Source: Roseivirga sp. (GTDB lineage: Bacteria > Bacteroidota > Bacteroidia > Cytophagales > Cyclobacteriaceae). From it: a stretch of DNA of 64,000 nucleotides. This document shows, in pieces, positions 18,144 to 27,893 of this stretch; position 1 is the first letter of the stretch; every line of letters begins with the position of its first letter. A program made the position numbers and the translations under genes. The notes under the pieces are model-generated. The model saw nothing but the letters and a program-made list of their open reading frames with translations. It did not search any database and had not been told where the DNA came from. The stretch is taken from NCBI GenBank assembly GCA_021404565.1, contig JAAWWF010000029.1:124001-188000 (forward strand), read 5' to 3'.

Positions 18144-20489
18144 ATGATTAAGAACTATTTCAAAACAGCCATCAGGTCACTTAGAAAACAAGGCATTTTT
18201 GCAGTAACGAATGTCATAGGTTTGGCTACAGGTATCGCTTGTTTCATTCTCATTTCTCTCTTCGTACGCGATGAGCTTACCTACGATAAATTTCATAAGA
18301 ATGCTGATCGTATTTACCGGGGAATCTCTGAATACAAACAGGGCTTTGTTACCGGCTTTCCCGACTACATGGTGGAGCTTATGAAAGAGCAAATGCCAGA
18401 AGTAGAGAGCGCTACCAGAATTGATTTTGGAGCTCGCGCTATCATGAAGTATCAGGACAAGCTGATCTTCGAGAACGAGTATTACCATGTAGATCCTGAA
18501 ATCTTCGATATTTTCGATTTTTCCCTTTTGTATGGCGATGAAAAAGAGGCCCTGGTAGGAGAGAGGAGCATTGTCATCTCTCAGTACATTATGAACAAGT
18601 ATTTTGACGGGGAAAACCCGGTGGGAGAGTTTCTGGAAATGAATAATGAAACAGAACCTTATCTGATCACTGGGGTGCTCAATGAAATTCCTGCCAACTC
18701 CCGGTTTCAGTTTAACTTTTTGGCCCCTGCTGCCAAACCATCTTTTGAAACGGAACGGGCGAAATGGCAGCCCTCAGGTTTGCTCTATGTATTACTAAAA
18801 CCCGGGACTCAGCAGGATGACTTTGAATCTGCTATTGCCAAAATGGCCGAGATTAACGGTTACCCAAGCTTGAAACACGTTGACTTTCTCATAGAGGGTT
18901 ATGGTGACTTGTATTTAGAAAGTCAGTATTCATTTACGGCCCAGGGTGTATCAGGAGATAAACAATTTATCTGGATTTTTGGAGCTATCGGGCTCGTGTT
19001 GCTATTGATTGCCTGTATTAATTATATCAACTCATCTACCGCCCGGGCGCTCAATCGCAATAAGGAAATTGGTGTAAGAAGAACCATCGGTGCCAGTGGA
19101 AAACAGATTCGATATCAGTTCCTGGCCGAAACACTCTTCACCACAATACTGGCGGTTTTACTCTCAGCGGGTCTGGTTGAGTTGCTCTTGCCTGTGCTCA
19201 ACGGACTGGCCGAAAAGCAGTTGAGTATGGACTACTTTACTGATCCCTATACACTGCCTTTTTTACTGTTAATGGTGCCTTTGGTTACCATGCTGGCCGG
19301 TGTTTATCCTGCCTTTTTTTCAAGCCGTATCAGGGCGCTCGACCTGTTTAGCAAAAATGGTAAGGTAGGCAAGGGGCAGCTTAGAAATTACCTGGTTGTA
19401 TTTCAGTTCGTCATCACGCTCACCCTGATTTTTGCCACTCAGATTATCGTGAAGCAGGTAGATAAGCTACAAAGTGCTGAAATTGGTTTAAACAGTAGCA
19501 ATGTCGTTTCGCCCAGCTTGCCCTGGCAGTCAGATTTTGATCTCTTCAAAAATACTCTGGAGAAAGTGGCAGGCGTAGAAGCGGTCACCTCAACTCCTTT
19601 CCCCAACCCTCATGGTTCTCAACTTAAAATTAAGTTTGAGCATGAGGGCAAGCCAGACTCGCTTAATATCTATTACTATCGGGTCACAGCCAATACTCCC
19701 GAAGTCTTTGACATGACCATGGTTCAGGGGGTATCGTTTGATCAGTCAGCTGAGTCATTATATGAGAAACAGGTATTGATCAGTCAGACAGTAGCGAGCC
19801 GACTGCCTTACGAAAACCCGATAGGAAGAGAGTTGACCATCAAAAATGATGACTATGCCCCTGAGAAGAGAACCATTGTAGGCGTGTATCAAAACCTGAA
19901 TTTCAATGCCAAGGGAAGTGACCTGCCAAGTATCATGATTACCACTAAAAAGCGGTATAACATGAACCTTAAACTTACGGCTGAAAATCAGGAGAATATC
20001 ATGCTGAACCTCACAAATGCCTGGGCTGAAGTGGCCCCGGATCAGCCATTTGAGTATCGCTTTTTAGACGACCGCATCGCCTCTTACTATGAGAAGGAGC
20101 GCAAATTTGGACAGATATTCAAATACTTTGCCGGTATAGCCATACTTATCGCAGCACTGGGCTTGCTTGGGCTGAGTGCTTTCACCGTCATCCAGAAGTA
20201 CAAAGAGATTGGTATCCGCAAGGTTCTGGGGGCTACGGTGTCAGGCATCACCCTTGGATTGATGAGAAAGTACGTATCGCTAATTCTTATAGCCACCGTG
20301 CTGGCCACACCCCTGGCTTATTTTCTAATGAATAACTGGTTGGATGATTTTGCCACCAGAATCTCTATGTCAGCGGGTATCTTCTTATTGGGCTTCATCA
20401 TGGCTGTGGGTGTTCTGGTGCTCACGGTGGGCTATCAAACCATCCGGGCAGCCCTTTTGAATCCGGTTGTTGTACTTAAAGACGAATAA
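18144..20489 (+). CDS. permease 8: duplicated FtsX/MacB-type ABC permease
   Basis: This 781-aa partner of gene 7 starts MIKNYFKTAIRSLRKQG and has ELTYDKFHKNADRIYRG after TM1. Its first docking loop is unusual, NKEIGVRRTIGA near 304 (RRTIG for RKVLG), while the second, YKEIGIRKVLGA near 685, is standard. TM2 ends INYINSSTARALNRN. The second periplasmic domain is shortened around VFDMTMVQGVSFDQ and ends TIVGVYQNLNFNAK. The protein ends LNPVVVLKDE. One base separates its stop from the ATG of gene 9, so translation is probably coupled. Confidence 0.92.
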   Translation: MIKNYFKTAIRSLRKQGIFAVTNVIGLATGIACFILISLFVRDELTYDKFHKNADRIYRGISEYKQGFVTGFPDYMVELMKEQMPEVESATRIDFGARAIMKYQDKLIFENEYYHVDPEIFDIFDFSLLYGDEKEALVGERSIVISQYIMNKYFDGENPVGEFLEMNNETEPYLITGVLNEIPANSRFQFNFLAPAAKPSFETERAKWQPSGLLYVLLKPGTQQDDFESAIAKMAEINGYPSLKHVDFLIEGYGDLYLESQYSFTAQGVSGDKQFIWIFGAIGLVLLLIACINYINSSTARALNRNKEIGVRRTIGASGKQIRYQFLAETLFTTILAVLLSAGLVELLLPVLNGLAEKQLSMDYFTDPYTLPFLLLMVPLVTMLAGVYPAFFSSRIRALDLFSKNGKVGKGQLRNYLVVFQFVITLTLIFATQIIVKQVDKLQSAEIGLNSSNVVSPSLPWQSDFDLFKNTLEKVAGVEAVTSTPFPNPHGSQLKIKFEHEGKPDSLNIYYYRVTANTPEVFDMTMVQGVSFDQSAESLYEKQVLISQTVASRLPYENPIGRELTIKNDDYAPEKRTIVGVYQNLNFNAKGSDLPSIMITTKKRYNMNLKLTAENQENIMLNLTNAWAEVAPDQPFEYRFLDDRIASYYEKERKFGQIFKYFAGIAILIAALGLLGLSAFTVIQKYKEIGIRKVLGATVSGITLGLMRKYVSLILIATVLATPLAYFLMNNWLDDFATRISMSAGIFLLGFIMAVGVLVLTVGYQTIRAALLNPVVVLKDE

Positions 20490-20490
20490 G

Positions 20491-22890
20491 ATGTTTACGA
20501 ACTATCTGAAACTCGCCCTGAGAAGACTGCAAAGAGAGAAACTCTTTACGGTACTCAATGTAACAGGACTTACAGTGGGAATTGCCGCTTTTATACTCCT
20601 CTTTGTTTATGTGAGACACGAGTTAAGCTATGATAAATTTCACAGCCAGTTGGACAGAACTCACGTTATTGGCTGGAACATGAATGCCAGAGATGGTTTA
20701 ACCCACTCGGAAGGCTTCAGTATCAAGGGAGCGAGGCTTATGATGGATCGCATTCCTGAAATAGAGTTGATGACCCAGGTGAGCGGCCTTATGGAAGAAA
20801 GACTCATCACGATTGGTGAGTTGGCCTATTATGAAGGGGGGCTGCTTCTGACAGATGATAATTTTCTGAAGATTTTTGATTTTGAAATTCTGCAGGGCAC
20901 CGACAGACTGGGAGAACCAGCCACTGCCATGATTACCAGTGAGTTGGCTCGAAAATACTTCAACGAGCGAAACCCTATAGGGGAGTTGATGAAGATAGAC
21001 GGTGAGGGTGAGTTTGAAATTACAGCTGTTATTACTGAGCCCCCCACCAATTCTCATTTACAGTTTGACATCATTCTGTCTAACCTCAACAGGCTAAAGA
21101 GAGGGGTGGATAACCCTAAGGAGCAATACCCCTGGGGCCAGTTTGCCAGCAACTATGTGCTCTTGTCAGATGGAGCTGATCCGGGACTTATCCAACAGAA
21201 AATAGATGAGCTTAGCGCGGCTGAATTTCCTGGGCACCTGACCCGTAAAAATGAAGAAGGTATAACGGTGAGTAGCAACTATCTTTTGCCCTTTGCCGAT
21301 ATTCATCTGAAGTCAGGTTTCTCCCGTGCATTGAGTCCCGTAAGCGATATTCTGTACGTATACATCTTTTCTTCCATTGGCGTGCTCATCCTGTTTATTG
21401 CTTGTTTTAACTACATCAATCTGATTACCGCCAGATCGATGAGGAAAGCAAAAGAGATAGGTTTAAGGAAAGTAATTGGTGCCAGGCGCCAGGAGATCAT
21501 TGTTCAGCAGATTGTAGAGGCAGGCCTATTCACCTTTATATCTGTCATGCTGGCTTTTGCCCTTTCTGAGCGATCTTTGCCTTACTTCAACAACCTGATA
21601 GGTACAGAGCTGCAGCTTAGCTACTGGAGTCTCGATTTTGTAGTACTTATTTCAGGACTAACCGTTACCGTGGCATTTATAGCCGGATATTACCCGGCCT
21701 TCAAGCTGAGTAAATTCTTACCTGTAAGTGTGTTAAGAGGGGGAGGGACTCCTAAAGGAAAGTCAGGTATGAGACGCGGACTGGTTTTCTTTCAGTTCTT
21801 TATTACCCAGGTATTGATCATCTGTACTTTCATAATTCAGTCTCAACTGAGTTATCTGCAGAATAAGTCTCTGGGTTATAACAGGGAGCAAACCCTATTC
21901 ATAGAGACTCATGCCGAATTAAAGAACAGGGGAGAAGTCTTCAAGGCCGGACTTGAGCGCTTGCCCGGAGTTCAGTCAGTATCTATGAGCGAATCCATGT
22001 TTGACTGGAATGCCATTGTGTTCATTCCTTTTCAGAGTCTTGAGGGATTCGAAGATAGTAAGCCCAATGATATTTTCGTACCAAGTGTTTTCAATGTGGA
22101 TGGTTCCTTTGTTGAAACAATGGGAATGACCACCGTGGCGGGCAAGGCATTCCATGAATTGGAGAATCCAGAAACCAGTCATATCATGATTAATGAAACA
22201 GCTGCCAAACAGCTTGGCTGGGACGAGCCCTTAGGGAAGGAAATGACCATTTGGGAAGAAAAAAGAACGGTGGTTGGTGTGATCAGGGACTTTCATGATG
22301 AGTCACTGAAGGTAGTAGTAAAGCCGGCCATTCTTACTTTCGCAGAAAACCCCACGGCCTTTGTAAATATCAGACTCAATGCTTCAAATATTAGCGAGAC
22401 CATGCATGCTATAGAAGCTGAATGGGATGCTTTGGTGTCAGACAGGCCTTTCAGTTATCAGTTTTATGATGCGTTCTATGATGCTCAATACAAAAAGGAA
22501 GGCCGATTGGGGAACATCTTCAATGCCTTCTCCATCATCGCCATAAGTATCTCTATTCTGGGGCTGATTGGTTTAACCACTTTCTCGGCACAGCAAAGGT
22601 TGAAAGAGTTTGGTGTAAGAAAGGTACTGGGAGCCAGGGTAATTCAATTGATGACGCTTCTGTCTAAGGAATTCGTATGGTTGCTCGTGATTTCGTTTGT
22701 GCTGGCAGCTCCGATCACTTACTACTTTATGAGTGATTGGCTTACCGAGTTTGTCTACCGCATTGATATTGGTGTAGCGGTGTATTTGCTCGCTGTGCTG
22801 GCTACTTTGATGATATGCATGCTTACAGTAGGCCTTCAAAGCTATAAGGTATCACGGTTCAATCCCGCTGAGGTGTTGAGGAGTGAATAA
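20491..22890 (+). CDS. permease 9: duplicated FtsX/MacB-type ABC permease, last of block 1
   Basis: 799 aa from ATG 20491, one base after the gene 8 stop; the longer frame from 20467 would overlap gene 8 and add residues no paralogue has. After TM1 it reads ELSYDKFHSQLDRTHVI, so the IYR motif is lost. Docking loops are AKEIGLRKVIGA near 318 and LKEFGVRKVLGA near 705. The second periplasmic domain has TTVAGKAFHELENPETSH, NETAAKQLGW and VVGVIRDFHDESL. It ends FNPAEVLRSE. A 205-bp non-coding gap follows, the only long one in the array. It carries a hairpin and the second control module. Confidence 0.92.
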   Translation: MFTNYLKLALRRLQREKLFTVLNVTGLTVGIAAFILLFVYVRHELSYDKFHSQLDRTHVIGWNMNARDGLTHSEGFSIKGARLMMDRIPEIELMTQVSGLMEERLITIGELAYYEGGLLLTDDNFLKIFDFEILQGTDRLGEPATAMITSELARKYFNERNPIGELMKIDGEGEFEITAVITEPPTNSHLQFDIILSNLNRLKRGVDNPKEQYPWGQFASNYVLLSDGADPGLIQQKIDELSAAEFPGHLTRKNEEGITVSSNYLLPFADIHLKSGFSRALSPVSDILYVYIFSSIGVLILFIACFNYINLITARSMRKAKEIGLRKVIGARRQEIIVQQIVEAGLFTFISVMLAFALSERSLPYFNNLIGTELQLSYWSLDFVVLISGLTVTVAFIAGYYPAFKLSKFLPVSVLRGGGTPKGKSGMRRGLVFFQFFITQVLIICTFIIQSQLSYLQNKSLGYNREQTLFIETHAELKNRGEVFKAGLERLPGVQSVSMSESMFDWNAIVFIPFQSLEGFEDSKPNDIFVPSVFNVDGSFVETMGMTTVAGKAFHELENPETSHIMINETAAKQLGWDEPLGKEMTIWEEKRTVVGVIRDFHDESLKVVVKPAILTFAENPTAFVNIRLNASNISETMHAIEAEWDALVSDRPFSYQFYDAFYDAQYKKEGRLGNIFNAFSIIAISISILGLIGLTTFSAQQRLKEFGVRKVLGARVIQLMTLLSKEFVWLLVISFVLAAPITYYFMSDWLTEFVYRIDIGVAVYLLAVLATLMICMLTVGLQSYKVSRFNPAEVLRSE

Positions 22891-22936
22891 TCGAGGTTCT
22901 CTCACGCTCCTTTAACAATTAAAAACCTCCTTCTCA

Positions 22937-22981
22937 AAACTGTATCAAAAACAAACAGTTTACTGTTATAAAAACAAACGA
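22937..22981 (+). promoter_or_regulatory. paired upstream activator sites, module 2
   Basis: Sites TGTATCAAAAACAAAC (22941-22956) and TGTTATAAAAACAAAC (22964-22979) are the counterpart of 1173-1217, again with cores 23 bp apart. Here the first site is also a dyad: AAACTGT at 22938-22944 and its exact reverse complement ACAGTTT at 22955-22961, 10 bp between the arms. This suggests a dimeric binding protein. It lies in the only long gap of the permease array. Confidence 0.75.
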
Positions 22982-23007
22982 TTTCTACCCAGTGGAAATC
23001 GTTTTTT
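22976..23007 (+). terminator. hairpin plus T-run between permease blocks
   Basis: AAACGATTTC (22976-22985) pairs perfectly with GAAATCGTTT (22995-23004) across a 9-base loop, followed by a T-run at 23002-23007. This fits an intrinsic terminator about 85 bp after gene 9. The stem is AT-rich, so strength is uncertain. The left arm overlaps the second upstream site, and the whole hairpin lies between the upstream sites and the promoter of block 2. Confidence 0.6.
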
Positions 23008-23042
23008 GTATTTATATAGCTGACTATTAGGTTGTTATGAGC

Positions 23043-23061
23043 TTGGCATCTATTTTGGATA
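23043..23061 (+). promoter_or_regulatory. putative sigma-54 (-24/-12) promoter of permease block 2
   Basis: TTGGCATCTATTTTGGATA matches the element at 1279-1297 in TTGGCA, TTTTGG and TA. The GG at 23045 is 93 bp from the first ACAAAC core (22952), exactly as in module 1 (1281 and 1188). The -12 box again has GG instead of GC. Predicted transcription start is near 23070; the ATG of permease 10 is at 23096. Confidence 0.65.
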
Positions 23062-23095
23062 GCATTTCAGTGAAAACTCAATTCAACAACCAGCC

Positions 23096-25498
23096 ATGCT
23101 TAAAAGCTACCTTAAAGTACTCTTTAGAAATTTCGCCAGAAACAAATCATTCACACTGATCAATATCAGCGGCCTGACACTGGGCATTACCTGTAGTCTG
23201 GTCATGTTTCTCATTGTCAAACAAGAGCTCAGCTTCAATACCTATCACAGTAATGTCGACAGCATCTATCGAATTGGTCACATAGATGTCGTAGACGGTC
23301 GTGAATATACTCAGGGTGGAGTGCCGTTGGTCATGCCCCCGGCTGTGAAAGAAGACATAGTTGGGGTGAAAGATATCACACTGGTTTCGCACGATGGCTA
23401 TGGCCTTATTTCTATAAGGGAAGCTGGTGGCAAGATGAAGTACTATGAAGAGAATCCTGAGCTGGTCTTTATTGAGCCCAACTTCTTCGAAATCTTCGAT
23501 TGGAAGCTATTGGAAGGTTCTATTGACGAAGGATTGGATCAGCCCAATATGGTAGCACTGAATGAAACCCTGGCCGAGAAGTACTTTCCAAACGAGTCGG
23601 CTGTGGGCCAGACCATACGCCTGAATAAGCGAACAGATTTGCAGGTAATTGCGGTGCTGGAAGATGCCCCGGAAAACTCCGATTTTCCTTTTGGTTTATT
23701 TATCTCCATGGAAACTAAGAAAAACCAGACTCCCCGGGATTTCAACAATTGGGGTAGTATTTCAAGTAGCAATGTGGCTTTTATTCAGGTAGAGACCAAT
23801 GTAACCCAAGAATCAATCGAAGCGCAGTTTCCCGCCTTTATAGAAAAACACTGGGACAAAGAAACGAGTGAAGAGCGCAGCTTTGTGCTATCTCCTCTAT
23901 CCGAATACCATTTTGACGATCGTTTTGGTACTTTCAGTGGTCGTGAGGTACCCAAGGTGATTCTGTTTACATATTCCATTGTAGGCTTGCTGCTTATCGT
24001 GACGGCTTGCTTTAACTTCATCAACATGTCTACCGCAATGGCTGTAAAACGTGCCAAAGAGGTGGGAATGCGTAAGGTGCTTGGCAGTAGCAGAAAGCAA
24101 CTGGTCATGAGGTTCATTGGTGAAACCTTCGTAATCACCCTTATTTCGGTTCTCCTTTCCATGGGGCTTGCCGAAAGATTGCTGCCAATGGTCATCAATG
24201 ATTTTGTGGGAATCGAGATTCCGTTCAACCCCATAACCGACCTAACCCTACTCCTTTACCTGGTAGGTACGCTGGTCTCAGTTTCTGTACTGGCTGGACT
24301 CTACCCGGCCCTGGCTCTTTCCAGAGCTCAGCCTATCAGTGCCCTGAAGGGTGCTATGAGTAAGGGGAAAGGAAATATGTTTTTCAGAAGATTCCTGGTC
24401 TTTATGCAGTTCTTCCTTTGCCAGATTTTGATTTTCGGCACAGTTGTCGCCAGTCGTCAGATGAACTTCTTCTTGTCGGCAGATATGGGCTATGATCAGG
24501 AATGGATTCTGAATATTAATATGCGCGACAGGAGTGAAGGAGCACAAAAGCTCTGGGCATCAAAACTGGACAACCTTCCGGGTGTTCAAAACTACAGCTT
24601 CAGCTATCGCCCACCTTTTTCAGGTTCAGTTTCCTCTACCAACGGCTATTTCTACACCTCCGATACCTCTCGAATAGAAATCAATACGCAGATCAAGATG
24701 GCCGATCACAAATATGCCGAAACCTATGGCATTGAGCTGCTTGCTGGTGATTGGCTAAGTAAAGGGGATACCACAACACAATATGTAGTCAATGAGGAGT
24801 TCTTGAGCAAGGCAGGTATTGATAACCCGATAGATGCCTTGGGTCGAATTGCCAATGTATGGGGTATTCGAGCACCGATAGTGGGTGTGGTGAAAGATTA
24901 TCATACCGGCAGACTCGATGATAAGATTGAGCCTGTGGCCATGTTTAACGCCACTCGAGATTACAGAACTATTGGTATGCGCGTAGTAGCCGCCAATGCT
25001 GATGACGTAATTGAGAGCCTGGAGGAGATCTGGTATCAGGTAAACGAAGAGTATGAGTTCAGCTATAGCTTTCTGGATGAAGAAGTAAAACAGTTTTATG
25101 AAGGAGAGAAGAAGATGTCTCAACTGCTTACGGTTTTTGCCGGCATAGCCATCTTTATAGGCTGTCTCGGTCTGTATGGTCTGGTAGCCTTTATGGCCAA
25201 TCAGAAAGCCAAAGAGATTGGAATCAGAAAAGTATTGGGAGCTACAGTAGCTAATGTCATGAGAAAATTTTCTCAGGAATTCCTCTTCCTGGTTTTGATT
25301 GCTTTCCCTTTTGCGGCTGTCCTGGGCTATTTCGGTATGAATAGCTGGCTGCAGCAATATGAATACCGGATCCCCATTGGACCGGCCATTTTCATTATCA
25401 GCATAGGAGCTTCGGTCTTTATCGCCATGATGACCACCGGCTATCGTTCCATGCGCGCGGCTACTGCAAATCCTGTTAATTCTTTAAGAGACGAATAA
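23096..25498 (+). CDS. permease 10: duplicated FtsX/MacB-type ABC permease, first of block 2
   Basis: An 800-aa permease starting MLKSYLKVLFRNFARNKS. It shares INISGLT(L/I)GITCSLVMFLIVK with gene 11 over TM1, and both first periplasmic domains go FFE/KMFDW. Docking loops are AKEVGMRKVLGS near 318 and AKEIGIRKVLGA near 703. The second periplasmic domain has LLAGDWLSKGDTTTQ, then NPIDALGR and IVGVVKDYHTGRL. TM6 is FIGCLGLYGLVAFMANQ. It ends ANPVNSLRDE. It resembles gene 1, the first gene of the other block, in the FMANQK.KEIGIRKVLG segment. Gene 11 begins one base after its stop. Confidence 0.93.
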   Translation: MLKSYLKVLFRNFARNKSFTLINISGLTLGITCSLVMFLIVKQELSFNTYHSNVDSIYRIGHIDVVDGREYTQGGVPLVMPPAVKEDIVGVKDITLVSHDGYGLISIREAGGKMKYYEENPELVFIEPNFFEIFDWKLLEGSIDEGLDQPNMVALNETLAEKYFPNESAVGQTIRLNKRTDLQVIAVLEDAPENSDFPFGLFISMETKKNQTPRDFNNWGSISSSNVAFIQVETNVTQESIEAQFPAFIEKHWDKETSEERSFVLSPLSEYHFDDRFGTFSGREVPKVILFTYSIVGLLLIVTACFNFINMSTAMAVKRAKEVGMRKVLGSSRKQLVMRFIGETFVITLISVLLSMGLAERLLPMVINDFVGIEIPFNPITDLTLLLYLVGTLVSVSVLAGLYPALALSRAQPISALKGAMSKGKGNMFFRRFLVFMQFFLCQILIFGTVVASRQMNFFLSADMGYDQEWILNINMRDRSEGAQKLWASKLDNLPGVQNYSFSYRPPFSGSVSSTNGYFYTSDTSRIEINTQIKMADHKYAETYGIELLAGDWLSKGDTTTQYVVNEEFLSKAGIDNPIDALGRIANVWGIRAPIVGVVKDYHTGRLDDKIEPVAMFNATRDYRTIGMRVVAANADDVIESLEEIWYQVNEEYEFSYSFLDEEVKQFYEGEKKMSQLLTVFAGIAIFIGCLGLYGLVAFMANQKAKEIGIRKVLGATVANVMRKFSQEFLFLVLIAFPFAAVLGYFGMNSWLQQYEYRIPIGPAIFIISIGASVFIAMMTTGYRSMRAATANPVNSLRDE

Positions 25499-25499
25499 G

Positions 25500-27881
25500 A
25501 TGAAGAAGTATTTCGTAGGCCTCTGGCGTCATTTAAAAAGAAATAAAGCGTTTGCCCTGATCAATATCAGTGGGTTGACCATTGGCATCACCTGCTCCCT
25601 GGTCATGTTTCTCATAGTGAAGTATGAACTCGGCTATGATAAATTCCATAAGAATTACGATAACCTTTACCGGGTTACAAGCACTCGCCAGACTTACGAA
25701 ACCACCAGCTATAGCATTGGGGTGCCAAAACCCCTGCCTCAAGCCCTCAAAGAAGACATTGCAGGACTTGAAGAGTCTGCCTTTTTCAGCCATGCGCGTT
25801 TCGGACAATTCGTGGTAAAAGACAAAAACGGGCAGGAGAAAGAGTTTATAGAAACCAGTGGATTGGTCTACACTGAGCCATCTTTCTTTAAGATGTTTGA
25901 CTGGCAGTGGGTAGAGGGAAATGCCGAATCTCTGGCAGAGCCCAATACGGTAGTATTAGATGACGTTACAGCCGAACGCTATTTTCCTGATGGGGATGCG
26001 CTGGGGCAGGTAATGAATATGAATGGTAGTACGGACCTGAAAGTGGTTGGTATTGTCAAAGAACGTCCAAAGCAATCAGATTTCCCTTTTTCTGTCATTG
26101 TTTCATTGACCACAATCAATAGCTCTGACGACTTCACAAACTGGTACAGTACCAACAGCAATGATCGATGCTATGTGCTGATAAACAGTAATACCGAGCT
26201 AAGCTCCATTACCAGTCAATTTGAGGCCTTTGTAGACAAATATCATGGCGAAAAGAGCACAGTAACCTATGACCTGCAGGGCCTGTCAGAAGTGCATTTT
26301 GACAAGCAATATGGTAACCTCAACTATCGAGGTATTTCCTGGGACATGATCTACACCTTGTCAGGTGTGAGCTTGCTGATGATTTTGACCGCATGTTTCA
26401 ATTTCATCAACATGTCTACGGCTGTGGCCCTGAAAAGAGCCAGAGAAGTGGGTATTAAAAAAGTACTGGGGAGTACCAGGCTTCAACTGGTCTACGCATT
26501 TCTGCTGGAGACTTTTGCTATTACTTTGGTTTCCATGTGCGGATCGCTGGCATTGGCTGAAAGGCTGTTACCGGGGATCGTAAGCGATTTTGTGAGAATC
26601 GAGCTTAAGCTGAATCTATGGTCTGACCCGATCCTGATGGTGTATTTGGTAGTCCTGCTGGTGTTTATCACTTCGCTTGCGGGCCTTTATCCGGCCTGGT
26701 TGATATCAGGTTTTAAACCATCCAATGTACTTAAGAGTAACACCGCTGGGATGGGCGGCAAGAGCCTGAATCTCAGAAGAGTGCTGGTTGTTTTCCAGTT
26801 TTCACTTTCTCAGGTTTTTATTGTAGGCACCTTGATCGCCCTCTATCAAATGAACTATGTGAAGAATGCAGACCTTGGTTTCAACCAGGATCAGGTGGTA
26901 ACCCTGAACCTGCCACAGGGAAATGCACAGCAAGATGTCTGGCAATCGGTACTCGAGTCCAACACCGGGGTTAAAGACTTTTCTTTTGCCATGTCTGCAC
27001 CCTTTTCTGGTATGTCGTCCAGCACAGATGCAGAGTTTACCCAGGACACGACCAAGCAAAGGTTTACCACTTTTCTGAAACCAGCTGACGCGGGTTATAT
27101 CGACACCTATAAGCTGGAGCTGCTTGAGGGGGAGGGACTCCTTGATTCCGATAAGGCTAATCGCTATGTAATCAACGAGGCTTTCCTGCATAAAATGGGA
27201 TTTCAGAACCCGGCTGATGCCCTTGGTACCATGCTCAAGGTGGGGGGCAGAGAAGCCTATCCCATATCAGGTGTGGTTAAAGACTTTAACATGACCAGCT
27301 TAAAAATCGCAATCAAGCCTGCCGTGATTTTCAGTGATAAAGCCTATTACTCTAACCTGGGGCTTAAGCTCACGGGAAATGATACACAGGCCACTCTGGA
27401 TAAAATCGAGATTACCTGGAAGGAGCTTTACCCTGATCAGGATTTCAATCCATCCTTTATGGATGAATACATTGTTAATTACTATCAGGCGGATAAGAAG
27501 TATTCTGAAATGCTGATGACTTTTTCAGTGGTTGCCATTCTTATCAGCTGCCTTGGTTTGTATGGAATGATCTCTTATATGGCCAATCAGCGGGTAAAAG
27601 AAATTGGCATCAGAAAAGTGCTGGGAGCCAGTGTGCAGCAAATTTTACTGCTCTTTTCAAAGGAATTTACAAGACTGGCGATTATTGCCTTTCTGATAGC
27701 AGCGCCATTGGCTTATTGGGGCATGCTGGATTGGCTCAACAACTTTGTTTATAAAATATCCATAGGGCCATCGGTATTTGTAGCGGGTATCGCTACCTCA
27801 TTGGCCATTACGCTGCTTACCATAGGCTATCGGGCGCTAAGAGCAGGAAATGTCAATCCTGTGGAATCATTAAGAGACTAA
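25500..27881 (+). CDS. permease 11: duplicated FtsX/MacB-type ABC permease
   Basis: This 793-aa partner of gene 10 begins MKKYFVGLWRHLKRNKA and has ELGYDKFHKNYDNLYRV after TM1. The first docking loop carries conservative swaps, AREVGIKKVLGS near 313; the second is VKEIGIRKVLGA near 698. The second periplasmic domain has LLEGEGLLDSDKANR, NPADALGT and ISGVVKDFNMTSL. It ends NPVESLRD and so lacks the final acidic residue (Glu or Asp) that the sixteen other members carry after LRx/LKx. Its ATG starts one base after the gene 10 stop, suggesting translational coupling; a 12-bp gap precedes gene 12. Confidence 0.93.
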   Translation: MKKYFVGLWRHLKRNKAFALINISGLTIGITCSLVMFLIVKYELGYDKFHKNYDNLYRVTSTRQTYETTSYSIGVPKPLPQALKEDIAGLEESAFFSHARFGQFVVKDKNGQEKEFIETSGLVYTEPSFFKMFDWQWVEGNAESLAEPNTVVLDDVTAERYFPDGDALGQVMNMNGSTDLKVVGIVKERPKQSDFPFSVIVSLTTINSSDDFTNWYSTNSNDRCYVLINSNTELSSITSQFEAFVDKYHGEKSTVTYDLQGLSEVHFDKQYGNLNYRGISWDMIYTLSGVSLLMILTACFNFINMSTAVALKRAREVGIKKVLGSTRLQLVYAFLLETFAITLVSMCGSLALAERLLPGIVSDFVRIELKLNLWSDPILMVYLVVLLVFITSLAGLYPAWLISGFKPSNVLKSNTAGMGGKSLNLRRVLVVFQFSLSQVFIVGTLIALYQMNYVKNADLGFNQDQVVTLNLPQGNAQQDVWQSVLESNTGVKDFSFAMSAPFSGMSSSTDAEFTQDTTKQRFTTFLKPADAGYIDTYKLELLEGEGLLDSDKANRYVINEAFLHKMGFQNPADALGTMLKVGGREAYPISGVVKDFNMTSLKIAIKPAVIFSDKAYYSNLGLKLTGNDTQATLDKIEITWKELYPDQDFNPSFMDEYIVNYYQADKKYSEMLMTFSVVAILISCLGLYGMISYMANQRVKEIGIRKVLGASVQQILLLFSKEFTRLAIIAFLIAAPLAYWGMLDWLNNFVYKISIGPSVFVAGIATSLAITLLTIGYRALRAGNVNPVESLRD

Positions 27882-27893
27882 TGGAATAATATT

